DNA of 64,000 nt from Melampsora larici-populina 98AG31 (taxonomy: Eukaryota; Basidiomycota; Pucciniomycetes; Pucciniales; Melampsoraceae), in NCBI RefSeq assembly GCF_000204055.1, contig NW_006768766.1:2381243-2445242 (forward strand), given 5' to 3'. Both the position numbers and the translations under genes were made by a program. Below are positions 23,601-35,354 of this stretch, piece by piece. Under the pieces are notes generated by a model. The model was not told the DNA's origin, ran no database searches, and saw nothing but the letters and a program-made list of their open reading frames with translations. Within the stretch, counting starts at the first letter, position 1. Each line of letters starts with the position of its first letter.

Positions 23601-24960
23601 CTACATCGACTCATCCGATAACCATTTTGAGATATATGTTTCTTTTTCATGGATGCGCTTCAAGACTTCATATGGTCATCGATAGACTTCATCGCCCGAG
23701 ACGCTGGTGACGTCTCCATTTGGAGCATCGGCTATGCATACATTGACAGACCAAATTGCTTGTGATTTCTGGGTTCACCACTATCAAGCAGGGAAGTCGA
23801 AAGACTGAAAAAGGCCAAATACCCCACACAGACGGTATCTTGTGCTCAACACTGCGCACTCATGTCTATCACTATCACTATCAAAGCAGTATCCTTATCA
23901 TTTTCAATGCAGTGTCAGCTTTGGGATGTGTTAACTCAGGCATCTTTACAACCGCTCTTTGACCTATATCAAAAAAAGAAATGTCAAATCTCCAACACCA
24001 ATCTGGCAGCTGCAGTTCTCCGAAGTAGACACTGGATAAAAGTACTTTGTTGCAGGAGTCGGATACTTGCATTCAGCACATCTCAGCAACGTCCAATTCA
24101 GAAAGTTGAGTCCCACACAATCATAGTCATCCTCAACGTGCATGAAAGTGATGTATTGCGTACAATGATGGTTGTCAACTGGTTATCCTAAAATCGAGCG
24201 CGAAAAGCATATCGATGCTTTTGTTGTACACATCATCTCAGATTAATCAATATTTCGCTGTGTCGATAAGTTTAACTCCCTATAAACTTTGTGGTACGAT
24301 TGGCTATGGCTTGTTGTATCACTGGCTCTCAAGATCAAATTTATCAATCAATGTTGAAAATCAATAACAATGATGGATTGGAAAAGAATCAATAAACGTA
24401 AGAAACATCTATTTATTGAAATCATTCAAGTTATTGAAGTGATCCAAGTGCGCATTTGAGTATTGTAGCTCATTTGGTGATCGAGGTTTGATAATTACAA
24501 ACTGGGAAAGCATCTGCATCAAAGATGCTGCATCGACACACAAAACAGCAACAAAACTCATATTGGGTATAGACTCCATAAGTTATCTTCTTTGTCTCTA
24601 TATATATAACAACCAGTTTTCAAGAAGTTGATTTGATCAATTACGAATCAAACATAATACTTTCCTAACCTATAGAACTATACAACCAAAACATCAAAGA
24701 ATTGTCCTGAACAAATCCTTAAGATCTCCATATTTCTCTCAAAGTTGTTAAGGGGTGAATGTGTAAATGCAGGGTATGGGTTTTACACAATGGGTTATAG
24801 TAGACACTTAGATTATTTAGATAGATTATCCCCTCCAGTTTGGCACTCTTTTCCTTTGTACAGGTCTTTCATATCATTCTCTTTTAATATCTTATACGTG
24901 TTTTACTGGATTCTGATCATCGAGTTCTGGAACTAGTCATCAAATCAAGGGGATTAGATT
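20624..24960. other. Long intergenic region
   Basis: No gene is supported on either strand across 4.3 kb. The possible leader of the P450 covers the first part. A (CA)-rich microsatellite lies at about 21058-21083. The remainder is non-repetitive AT-rich sequence. Confidence 0.45.
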
Positions 24961-24962
24961 TA

Positions 24963-24984
24963 CAGTCGCCGCGCCCTATAAGCA
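24963..24984. repeat. Left terminal inverted repeat of the pogo element
   Basis: It begins CAGTCGCCGC and ends CTATAAGCA. It pairs with the right end with three central mismatches and is preceded by the TA duplication. Confidence 0.85.
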
Positions 24985-25257
24985 TAATTTTAATCCGAAA
25001 ATTTGTCAACCTTATATCGCGCTATGCATCAATTCGAAATAAGCATAAAGGCATAGTTTGGATTTAAACTAACCTTTATGCTTATTTTCAAAAAAAAAAG
25101 TCTTGGACAACTTTTTTGGTGATAGTGGGCATAGGTTGGCATAGCATTGCATATCTCAGACAAAAAGATGGGGCATACAAAGAGCTTCACGTGAAGGAAA
25201 AAGATGTACCAAGAGACTAGAAGAAAAAACGAATATGTAAAAGTTTATCAGGCTTTA

Positions 25258-27590
25258 TTACGTAGTCGAATCAAGGTTAAAAAAATTGGTTAAGCACTTT
25301 TGCTTCAATGAATTGAAGCGGACATGGCTGATTTCATTGAGCATAGAGTGAAAGCTTTTGATATGTAAGGTCCAGTCGGGCCCGTCAGCATCATGAGGTT
25401 GACGGTTGAGTGAATAGATGATGTCGTCAATGGCTTGTGAGATTTGAGCCATTGACATTGGTACACGGATGTGCTCCCGCAAATCCTCCTCGTCATCTTC
25501 GGGATCATCAGGCGCATCGGGTTCAGAGTCGTTAGCACTTGATTTGATGATTTCGAGATCGGTCGGCATACGTTGAACATCCTCAGGTAATTGCCTCTCG
25601 ATCTTGGGATTGAGTAGGTTTTGAATGCTGATCCGGACCTCGGATCGACTCTCATCTAGGCCTGTGCATTCTTCGAGTCGCTCTAGGACCTTTGAAGCCT
25701 CATCAATGATGTTTTGGAGGTCGGAATCAGGAGCTAGATTGGTATTAGTTGGGGTGGAAGGTTGGTTCTCGTTTTCTTGGAGTGCTGCCACTATTTGGGT
25801 GTGACGCCAGCAGTTTGTAATCGTCTTGCAAGTAACAGACTTCCATGATGTATCAGCCATTCGCATAGCGTCCAGGAGTGGTAGCCGATAGATATCCTTT
25901 GCCAGTTTGTCCGGATTATCATCGTGTCTCCGGATTACTAGAGATATCAAGTTACGTCTGTAGTGAGCTTTCCAAGCTGCTATTATTCCAGCATCGCAAG
26001 GCTGTAAGACACTGGTGAGATTTGGTGGAAGGAAATGCACTGTAATGTTTGTGAGGTTGAGAGTTTTGACTGGGGCTTTATGACCGGAGAAATTGTCGAG
26101 CAGGAGTAAGATTTTGCGATTTTCTCGACGGAAGTTGGCATCAATCTTCTGAAGCCAGTCACCGAAGATTGCACCGGTCATCCAGGCATTCTTACTATTA
26201 GTGTATTGGAGACTGTAATAAGCTGCGGGCTTGCTTCTGAATGAGGTAGGCTTTTTTGAACTACCAATAACTAGAGGATCGAGTTTGTGAGTGCCATCTG
26301 CATTTGCACAGAGAAGGTATGTGATTCGAGCTTTGTCGCCTTTCACACCAGCTTTTTGTGTGTCAGCCAAGGTCTTATTTGGCGGCATCCTGAGAAGAAA
26401 GTTGGAAGATGATCAATCTGCTGAACTTTGATGAAAAAAAGAGTCACAGATTTACCGATAGCATAGTCCAGTTTCATCGGCGTTATATATTTCAGAAGGT
26501 TGATAGTCCTTCGTCACCTTGAGTAGCTCGTCGCGTGCAGACTTCACATCTTCTGGGTTTACTGAGGATGCCTCGCCATGCAGGGTGACTCTTTGGATGT
26601 TGTAGCATTTCTTGAACTTGGTCATCCATCCATCTGAGCATTTCATCTTAATTTGAAGATTTCGGAGAAATGTTGAGCCTTGACTCTTATAACCTCGTCG
26701 TTGACTGGTAGATCACGCTCGCGAGCCTCAATTACCCATTGATATAAAGCTTGTTCAAGATCAGGATACTTTGCTGTGCGTTGTTTCCGAACTGTTCCGC
26801 CATTTATCAATGCATTTGCCTTGATCTTTCCTTCGTCTTTGAGCCATTGGCTGAGATTAGATTGGGTGATATTGAAATGTCGGGCGGTTTCTTGCTGAAT
26901 CTTTCGGCCTGCGTGATGCCATGCAAGAACCTCGGCCTTGAAGGCTAAATCATACACACCACGCGGTGTTGGTCCGTTCAAATTGGTAGATTCTAAAGAA
27001 GCCAATGATCCAGGAGTGCTGATAGGCTGCTTAGTTTTCTTGATCGAGTTTGAATTTTTAACTTCAGCATTTGAAATCACCCGTCTCTTTTGGCCAGCTA
27101 CAGATGTCACACCTGAAGTAGGAAGGATACTTTTACCAGCCCCAGGGAGAGTTGCACCGGCATCTAAAAAAGTAGATACAAACAATATGAGGGTGGGTGG
27201 GAATATGAAAGAGACAGATGTAAAGAACATTCAAAGAAAGTACCCACCTTGGAGCTTTTGACAAACTTTTTCAAGCTTTATCCTGAGAAAACCGTGCGCA
27301 TTGGTATCCCCTTTCCAGCTGGGGTGGTTGCAAGCTTGACCAATCCATTTCAGCATAAGTTCAATCCCATGTGGTCCTGTGAAAAGGTGTTGATCAATCT
27401 TGTCAATACCACAGATTGCATCAAGTGCCGAGTTGACTAGGTATCCGATGCCCTCATCTGTGTCGTTGGTATCCAGGACTGGGGGGACTGAAAACATTCT
27501 GAATATCTTATCTTCCTTGGTTGCCTTTCTGATTTTATCATCAGGGCAGCTTTGCGATAGAAGGAGGGTTTTGTGGATGAGCTTATCCAT
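25258..27590 (-). CDS. Pogo-like transposase (CENP-B/Psq-type HTH plus DDE_1), one frameshift
   Basis: This protein cuts and pastes the surrounding element. The ATG at 27590 (MDKLIHKTLLLSQ) opens an N-terminal exon of about 115 residues of unknown function. It is spliced (QKLQ|GTGGGT to TTTAG|DAGATLPG) to a basic region (KKTKQ), a helix-turn-helix (FKAEVLAWHHAGRKIQQETA, FNITQSNLSQWLKDEG) and a CENP-B-like half (YPDLEQALYQWVIEARERDL). The next exon has KCSDGWMTKFKK and the first catalytic Asp in YNADETGLCYR. The last exon carries LLLDNFSGHK (second Asp) and LQPCDAGIIAAWK (third Asp), a DD33D spacing by my count. It ends ...NLDSTT with stop 25260-25258. Near 26645 the frame shifts: FSEIFKLR runs into a stop while KCSDGW is in another frame with no credible intron. 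A one-base deletion or a sequence error is likely. Confidence 0.85.
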
Positions 27591-27945
27591 TCTCTTATGA
27601 GACTGAGATTGAGATTTTATCAAAGATGGTTGAAAAAGTGTGAATAAAAGTGTTTATAAGTTGATATACTGTTAATAATAAAGCAGAGGCTAGTAGAGTG
27701 GGCAGAAGATTTGATGAACCTTCTCGAAAGTTCACACTTGCACAGGAAAACAAATTGTATATAAGCATATCTGCTTGTGCAACCACTAAATATGCTTGTA
27801 TATAGCAAAATCCACGCCCGTTGTAAGCATTTTTTGGCTCAAGTTCATGCTTTTAACTTACATGCTTATGGTCACAAATTAAGCCCTGCTCATTTTTTAT
27901 TGGGAAAAAATCCATGCTTATAACACGATATGCATACTCAGTGTG

Positions 27946-27967
27946 TGCTTATAGCGAGCGGCGACTG
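27946..27967. repeat. Right terminal inverted repeat of the pogo element
   Basis: It begins TGCTTATAGCG and ends GCGGCGACTG, followed by TA at 27968-27969. Confidence 0.85.
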
Positions 27968-27969
27968 TA

Positions 27970-29017
27970 TCCTGTGCTCTCTTGTGCTGTGTCAGTCTAG
28001 TCCCAGTGAAGATGGCATTGAATTTGGAGAGATACACTCCGCCTTACAAAAGTATTGAACTCTAATAAAATCATCAGGTTATCCTTTTTGAACACTCTAT
28101 GTAATAACTATGTATGTTTTTGAACTTGACCAAAACCAAACTAAAAGACTTTTAATCTAGTACTTTTCTGAAACCTTTTCAATATCACTCAGTCTCAAGT
28201 TCAACCAAAAAATCTTTACCTTAAAAAACTCTCCCTTTTTTTCTATTCAAGTATCCACATTCATTCATTTTTATAAATAAAAGATTAGTTCTCCAAAACC
28301 ACCCATCAGATTTTTAAACACTTTCAGCTAAACACAACCAAAACCAATTCCCAGAATTCCACTTTAAACCCAGTCTGGTTTTTTTGCTTCTTCTTATCAT
28401 AACAATAAATAAATAAATAAATTCCAAACCACACCCATGAATTCCACAAAACCCTTCTATCCTTTCCTCTTTTTTAAAAACACTGATTTCCAGTCAAATC
28501 TAGAACAAGTTTTTTCAAAACTTTTCTTTATGTAGATAAATATGGTATTTAAATTGAGTAGACTCTTTGACTAGAGACATGAAGATTGAATTAGCTTGAA
28601 TAATAATATATGTAATTAAGAATCACTTTTAAATATACTCAAGCTTGGGGTGAAGATTCAAGAAGCTGAAGTGTAGGGCGTCTACATACACCATGTCCGT
28701 CCCCCATGAGCACGTTGATGTGCTCACACGGAGAGTTGTGTAATAAATTTGAACAGACCTTTATTCAATTTGTCTCTAGAAAATGCAAATCCTTTGTTAA
28801 TAATAATAGACAATCAAAAATGTACCGTTTGTCAATGGAACTATGAACAAAGGAGCCCATTTAACACTCTTGCTGTCTGAACCTCTTGACAAAGGCAATT
28901 GTATGCTTAGCTCTCAGACCTGTTTGTAGGTTATATCCACCCTCTACGGAAATTGATTGGTGTGAGCACGTCGACATGCTACCTCAAAACAGACATGGTG
29001 ATACTGTTGAGTTCAAA
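27970..29017. other. Intergenic, A/T-rich
   Basis: No gene is supported. There is a short (TAAA)n run near 28407-28424. The remainder is plain AT-rich sequence. Confidence 0.5.
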
Positions 29018-29177
29018 AAGGGTACTCAAAGTAAGTATGTATGTACACATACTTTTTGCTATATACTTTTTTTGGCGGGGAAGACGAGGCCAAAAGTATA
29101 TTTTTTTCCTTGTTCCCGCCAAAAAAAGTATGTAGCGAAAAGTATGTAGCGCTACATACTTTACTTTGAGTACCCTT
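29018..29177. mobile_element. Foldback/MITE-like element, about 160 bp
   Basis: The outer arms AAGGGTACTCAAAGTAAGTA and TTACTTTGAGTACCCTT are inverted repeats. An inner pair (TATACTTTTTTTGGCGGG near 29071 and CCCGCCAAAAAAAGTAT near 29115) extends the fold. No coding capacity. It lies 150 bp left of the CACTA-like element and is separate from it. Its target duplication is unclear. Confidence 0.65.
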
Positions 29178-29327
29178 AAACTTCAGACGGTATTTACATA
29201 TGTGAGGAATTACAGGACAAAGTTGTTCTGTAGCTGTAAATGAGATGGATTACATGACGAAGTAAGTTGTGTATGTAAACTCACAGATCAAGAATCATGT
29301 TGTGTAGTTTGAAATTGATCATTCTCA

Positions 29328-29356
29328 CACCGCGGGAATTAAATACACCACGGGGG
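29328..29356. repeat. Left TIR of the CACTA-like element
   Basis: It starts CACCGCGGGAATTAAATA and ends CACCACGGGGG. The right end carries the same sequence inverted, in two pieces. Confidence 0.8.
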
Positions 29357-29690
29357 TACTTTGGGTCAGAATCTCGCCACGCACTGGTCGAGTCGGGTTC
29401 TGGCCCGCGGAACGTCTGTAGCCGGCCGGGCGTCTATGCCCTGCGCGCCTCAAGGCGGTCATCTCTAATGCATTTTGCAAAGCGACATTCGGCCACAGGT
29501 AGGGCATGCATGTGGCATCCTGACCGTCGTGCACCCGCTACAGACCGCCTGCATGACAACCGATGCCTTGTCCGCCTGAGGGCCAGATCCAGACTTGAGA
29601 CCCATGCCCACCAAAACGATCCGTCATCCAGTTTTGATCTGGTGAGAAGGAAACCCTCTGACACCACTCCTTCAGGGTTGACGTCAGCGC

Positions 29691-29980
29691 TCCCCACACC
29701 CAAATATGAATCCTCATACGTCGTCGCACAGGGTTCAGCACACCAGGCTCTCTCGATACATTTCGCACTCCCCACACCCAAATATGAATCCCCATACATC
29801 GTCGCACAGGGTTCAGCACACCAGGCTCTCTCGATACATTTCGTACCCTCGCTCCACAAGGATCTCAAATCATCTCCGTTACTCAAAATCTCTTGCACTT
29901 CAGGCAACAGGCTCTCTCGATACAATTCGTACCCTCGCTCCACAAGTCTCGCAAATCATCTCGGTCACTCGAAAGCTTCA
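29691..29980 (+). repeat. 78-bp tandem repeat, two full units plus partial
   Basis: Units begin TCCCCACACCCAAATATGAA at 29691 and 29769 and end with GGCTCTCTCGATACATTTCG. A partial copy, GGCTCTCTCGATACAATTCG, recurs near 29910, followed by a second TACCCTCGCTCCACAAG. It lies between the left TIR and the first gene, consistent with subterminal repeats bound by a transposase or accessory protein. Confidence 0.7.
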
Positions 29981-30239
29981 CTCGCAAGATATCAAAGATA
30001 CCATACATTGTCGCACAAGCTTCATTGATCAATCAAATCTCTCAAATCACTTATATTCGTCACTCGATATCTGTGTGATCTCCCACTTGCTTGCCTATCT
30101 TCATTGGTCCCAATTCCAGTTAAGCAAACAAAAAAAGCTCATCCTTCCCAACATCGTTTCAATAACATAAAGCTAATATTTTCTTTTCCTGCGTCTGGTT
30201 ATTTCCTTTTCTCTTCTGCAGCCCACTTCAGTCCATTTC

Positions 30240-30375
30240 CCCTTGGCTCAATTTTACTTCACTAGATTTCTCCTTCACTCGGTTTCTCCTTCACTCGATT
30301 TCCCCTTTGCTCGGTCTCTCCCTCGCTGGATTTGTCCTTTGCTCAACTTCTCCTTGGCTCAATCTCTCCGTACCT
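30240..30375 (+). repeat. Degenerate ~20-bp minisatellite
   Basis: Repeated TTTCTCCTT(C/G)(A/G)CTCG-like units lie immediately upstream of the first gene of the CACTA-like element, probably in its promoter or leader. Confidence 0.5.
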
Positions 30376-30402
30376 TGGCTTTGCTTCCCACTATCTCCCC
30401 AT

Positions 30403-33400
30403 ATGGCGCAAGCTCCTGACCAACGTAAGGTTGAATGCGGAAGCATATGTTCTACAACTTAATAGTTGTAGATACTGACTCTCTTCGTTCTTTTCTGTAG
30501 ATTTTGAGTTGATTTCCACTGTGCCTTCAAATCCACAGTGGAGATGCTTGGTCTGTAACCGCCAGATGGGTTCGTATGGTCCTCATTCGCGTTCCAAGAA
30601 TCACCTCGACGCGGTTGTACGTTTCCTGGCTCGAAAAGCGGCTGAACAGGTGGTCATTCCTGCCCTCGATGACAACCACCCGCCCTCCACCAATCGCTCG
30701 CCGTCACCTCCTCAACAAGATGACATCTTTGGCCATGATGCCCCTGGTTCCGACACACCCGAACCCCCTCCCTCTCCTCTGTCCTGCCTCCGTGCCTTTG
30801 CGCTGGCCCAAGAAAAGCAACCTGGCGACTCAGAAGACTCTGACGACGACCTCGACATCCACAAGCTCGCTGAGGCTATTCATGCCATGGAGGACGACAT
30901 GTTTGGTCCAAACGATGAGGCCATGGATGAGGCCAGTCTAGAAGAAGATTTGCAAACCGGTCAGGTATTGGATTCCTCTGAGTGGCACCCTTTCAAAAAG
31001 AAAGAAGTAAGTGGTTATCTGGAATGCAAATCATCATCACTTATTTGGTACTGATCATACCCCACATCCAATCAGCACGTCGTGGCTCTATTGATCATCG
31101 GATCAACTCGCAGCATCCTATCCCGGTCCCAATACCACCGTATACGCTCGATTTTGCTTATATGCCATGTCCGGCTCCCAGAGTGGGGGGCGCTGCGTGC
31201 TCTAAGCAAGCGCCTCAAGAAGAATCTTGGTCTTCAAGTGTCTGAAAGGACCAGTCCGCATGGCAACCCCATCTTTGGCTTAAAAGTGCAGACTATAATC
31301 ACAAATGTTGGTATTTCTTTATCAGTTCAAGGATTTGATTTGAAACGTGAACTGATTTGGTTGGCCTCCATCCACAGGAACTTGCCAATCCTTTAGTCAG
31401 CCCTTTTTTGGTATGTCTCCCTGAATTACCGACGTTGGAGCGAATCAACCGATTATCACAGTCCCAGAAATGGCGCGAAGGTTTCAGCAAAAACCTCCGA
31501 GTCCAAATGGTTCTCTACCGCGGGAAACACTGGTACATTTACGAACCTGTTCAACTTTTTTTGCAAAACGTCGTGGTGCCTGCATTTTTCTTCCAGCAAG
31601 ATGGGAGAACTATGGCTAAATGCCTCCCAACCACGGTTCGAATGGATTCTCAAAACCCTTCAGTTACCCAATTTATAATCCCCGCTGAACCTAGTTTTGA
31701 CTGCGCTCCACTCGAGACCATTGACCTCAAGGAGTTTTGGAAATCTTTTCCTGACATCCGATTACTCAACGGTTCAAGTCTCTCCCAACAGACCTGCCCG
31801 TATATATATTGTGGGTTTCTTTGTGTTTCCACGTGCCATTACGGACAAGATCTGACCACTGGCTTCTTACCTTAGAGGAAAAGCAAGATAGCTTTGACCG
31901 GTTCCCTTCTGTCAACCCGTGGCGATTACGAGCAAATGGAAGATTGATCAAGCATATACCACTCACCATGTATTCTGACGACACCTCGGGGAATGTTTCC
32001 AAATCATGGAATAAGCACATGAGTGTATTTTTTACTCTTGCTGGCTTACCACCCAAAATGACGAACCAGGAGTATAACATTCATTTCCTGGCGACGTCGA
32101 ACTGCGCTTCAGCGCTGGAATTACTTGATGAGGTGGTTGACGATATCAAGTGAGTCTCCTGTCCCAAACGTACTAACTATGCACAGTAGCTGACCAGCCT
32201 CGGTTTTGTTCAAAGTGATCACAGTTCAAATGGATTCTTGGCGCATGACCATCACACCGGGCAGGAAGTCCTTGCTATGGTGGTAGTCTTATTCCACCTG
32301 GGTGATGGCCCTATGCATGCTGAGATCACTGATACCACCAATCCGGCCAACACATTGACACCTTGTCGCATATGTGATTTGAACGTCACGAAGATGAGTG
32401 ATAAAAAAACCGAGGGTTATGTCTCAGACTTCATTGGGGTGGACAGTGACGGCGAACAGGTACATGCTTTTTTGGTTTATATTGAACGGCTTATACTTTC
32501 TTGTTTCAAACTGTTGCTCACCACTCATTTTCCCAGTTCTCTCTCCCCAAACGGCAATGGGATGTCACACGCAATAGGGCTTGGGGCCTCTGGGAAATCG
32601 CCCAGAGGCCTCACAGCAAAACCGCGGTTGAAACGGAAGCGCGCAAGCACGGATTCCGCGATTCTGTCCTTGACTTCTTTGTCAAAAAGGTTCACGACGC
32701 CCCAGATTCATGTGACGTGCCAAAGCTATGCGAGGATTTGAACCGCCAACTTGGTTCACGTTTGTTTAACCCAATGTTACGGCTCCGAGGTATGTTAACA
32801 TTTTCAGCTTGTGGCAGCTCGAATTGTGGAACCCTTCTGACTTTGTTCTTGTGCACACAGGTTTCAATGGCCATCAAGACACTCCAGTCGAAACCCTTCA
32901 CGTCGCACTCCTTGGGATCGTCAAATATCTTTTCAGAGACACGATGAAATCCCTCGGCATAATCAAACCTGGAAGCATCCTCCATCAACAGTTGGCCGCT
33001 AGGTGGAGAGCCTTTCAAACCAATGGTTTGAACATTGCACCAATTCAACCGAAAACTCTCATCTTTCACTACCAAAGCCTCGTTGGTAAAGATTTCCAGA
33101 CGGTCCTTCAAGCGGTTCCATTCGTCCTCTTCGATCATATTCCAGACCACAGACGACACTTGTGGACTGCGTTGTGTCTTCTAGGATCATACATATTTCA
33201 ACACCAAATCAGTAACATGGAAGACTATTTACGAGACATGGAGGCATCAATTCTCATTTTTTTCCATCAACTTATCCACGATACGGCTCAATGGGTTGAT
33301 AAGCCAAAATTCCACATGCTGACCCACTTGAAGGATTCAGTTGAGCGTTTTGGACCAGCCATCCTATATATGACCCAGAAGTTTGAGTGTTATAATGGGG

Positions 33401-34509
33401 TTTCGCGCACGGCTTCTGTGCATTCCAACCGAATGAGTCCCGGTCGCGATATTGCCGAAACTTTCAACAATTACCAACTAATGCGATGTCTCCTATCTGG
33501 CAACACTTTCTTTGACAAAGAATTGGAAGCACGATGTATGGCAGGCCATGAAGTGCGCGCGCTGCTCTTCAAATTGCCAGAACTTTATAAGGCTATGGGC
33601 CTTGACCCAAAAGCCAATCAAGCTGGGCTACTTACTGCGGGTCGTGAGTGGACTTTTTTCCATTTCATATTTGCTGTAAAACATTGAAATGTATCTTTCC
33701 TTTGGCAGCGCGTGTGGAGGTTCGCGAGGTGCCTGCATATCTTGTTAGGGAAGTACCAGATGTGCCGTGGATCGAACATTCAAGTGTGGCTTTGACCAAC
33801 AAGTTGAAGGTGGAAACAAAGGATTTTGTGAAGGTAAAGTTACTCTTCATCCGTCATCAAATCCTCAAATCCCTTCTGACCTAAACCATCTCGCAGCTCA
33901 AACAGGGAGAAAGTGTCTTTCAAGTCTCTGGCATCTGGAAACCAGACGGTGAATCGGCCACCAAGATAGTGGTTCAGCTGCGGGAGACGCAGCGCGGTTG
34001 TGTCTATCCTTTTTATGGCATGCGCGAATTAATAAGGACTCCACGCGAAAGATGGGTCAAAGCGGTTGTAAGTACCACCGCCACATCAGTTCACTGTTGT
34101 CCTTTTGTGTTTCCAGTCCTGACACAAATTATTTCTCCAGGATATCCTCTGTGTCTTGAACGTGCAACACAACTGCCACCGATCAAAATGCACAGTCACA
34201 GGAGGTGCAAAGAAGCGCCTTGAAAGAAAGGAAACTTCTGTCACCATCAGCACCATGGCCCATATCGAAACCGATTGGTTCATCCTCAACAGTGGGAGCC
34301 ATTACTCAGCTGAAACCCATCGAGCAGTGGCCAACTTGCCCACACGGGTCATTTCACCTGCTGAATGGGAGGCTGCGCTACGGAACGGCATAAAGACATG
34401 GCAATCGGTTCCAGTCAAACCTTGGAAAAAAAGGCAAGGCAAAGGTAAAGGTAAAGAAAAAGAACACCATGAAGACGAAGATCCTGATGACTCTGACTCT
34501 TCCAACTGA
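30403..34509 (+). CDS. Probable transposase of the CACTA-like element (rust/agaricomycete expanded family)
   Basis: I recognise this as a large multicopy family of basidiomycetes usually left as hypothetical; the CACTA-type ends around it support a Tnp2-like transposase role. A short first exon (MAQAPDQ, ATG 30403) is spliced at C|GTAAGG to HFELISTVPSNPQWRC. The next residues form a zinc-finger-like CLVCNRQMGSYGPHSRSKNH. A Pro/Asp/Glu-rich stretch follows, then ERINRLSQSQKWREGFSKNL and KHWYIYEPVQL. Next come YSDDTSGNVSKSWNKHMSVF and LAGLPPKMTNQEYNIHFLAT, GPMHAEITDT...CRICDL, and TPVETLHVALLGIVKYLF. The last recognisable block is PKFHMLTHLKDSVERFGPAI, then KFECYNGVSR and SNRMSPGRDIAETF. The C-terminus is basic then acidic (KGKGKEKEHHEDEDPDDSDS). 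There are at least eight exons. Catalytic acidic residues cannot be assigned by eye. The gene looks intact. Confidence 0.6.
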
Positions 34510-34619
34510 CCTGCGGATTTTGCCAAGAGATTTCCTTGATCCACTTCTGTTCAACTTCATTCTTGTTTCTCTTCTGTTGGACTTCCGGATCACGGGGATA
34601 CAATGTGTGCAATCCAACT

Positions 34620-34920
34620 TTGTTTCCAAGTTGCAAGACCCACGTATTGTTGTTCACACTTTAGTATGGTGCTCAAACTGAAAACAATTCCACTTTCCTT
34701 TATATTCGCCAGACCCACACCGTCTGATTGTTGTTCACCTTTTAGTATGGTGGACAGTTGAACTGAATAATTGCGAAACGCTCTCTCCACTCTCCGCCAT
34801 ATGAGCATGACCCCAATGCATTTTCCAATTGCGAGACTGATGTCGTTCACACATTTTAGATTATAGTAAGGTGCACAGTTGAACTGACCCAGTGTGAAAC
34901 CCTCTGTTGGCCACATGGTC
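34620..34920 (+). repeat. Degenerate ~100-bp direct repeats (three units)
   Basis: Each unit carries TTGTTCAC(A/C)CTTTTAGTATGGT and then a CAGTTGAACTGA-type sequence (units near 34640, 34727 and 34835). They lie in the spacer between the two genes of the CACTA-like element and are possible binding sites or duplicated leader sequence. Confidence 0.55.
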
Positions 34921-35354
34921 ATGACCACAAGTGACCCCCCATTTGGCCGTCTTTATTCTGTCGATTCCCAAAGAGGAACTCTTGGCTGAAACGACAACCA
35001 CCACTTGGGTTTGCCTGTTTATAGACCACCACAGGACGTCACGTTCCGACCAATCAGCGAAGGCCTCCACCACCTTGTCTTTGCGTTGGCGTGGGCGCCT
35101 CGAACCAAATATAAACCGCTGTGGGTCCTTCATCAAATTTTCTCCCCTCGCACCGGTCCTGACTTGCCTCCTCTGACCTTTGTTTGAATTTCCTTCTGAT
35201 TTTCAAATATTTTCTAAAACCTCATCACTCTTAAAGACCTTTTGCTTTAAAGCCCTTTAAGCTTTAGATAGAACCATTTCACTTTAAAAAATTCGTCGCT
35301 TTTCAAACCTTTTTGCTGTTAATAAGTTTCACTTTCACAACGTTTTCGCTCACT

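Larger units (their letters stand above)
24963..27967 (-). mobile_element. Pogo/Tigger-type (Tc1-mariner) DNA transposon, 3.0 kb
   Basis: The ends are imperfect inverted repeats: CAGTCGCCGCGCCCTATAAG at 24963-24982 and, at the right end, CTTATAGCGAGCGGCGACTG at 27948-27967. The element is flanked by TA at 24961-24962 and 27968-27969, the target duplication used by this superfamily. Subterminal DNA on both sides carries many AAGCATA/TATGCTT copies, possible transposase-binding sites. The single minus-strand transposase gene lies inside. Complete ends with a near-intact gene point to fairly recent movement. Confidence 0.88.

Noticed and set aside
24745..24936. Plus-strand frame with a hydrophobic end
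   Set aside because: No start context, no domain and low complexity; probably chance.
29691..29980. Possible CRISPR array
   Set aside because: The units are adjacent tandem copies without unique spacers, in a eukaryotic transposon.
29297..30028. 243-codon plus-strand open frame and overlapping minus-strand frames
   Set aside because: They cross the left TIR and the 78-bp tandem repeats, and repeated peptides simply mirror the DNA repeats. The real first gene starts at 30403.
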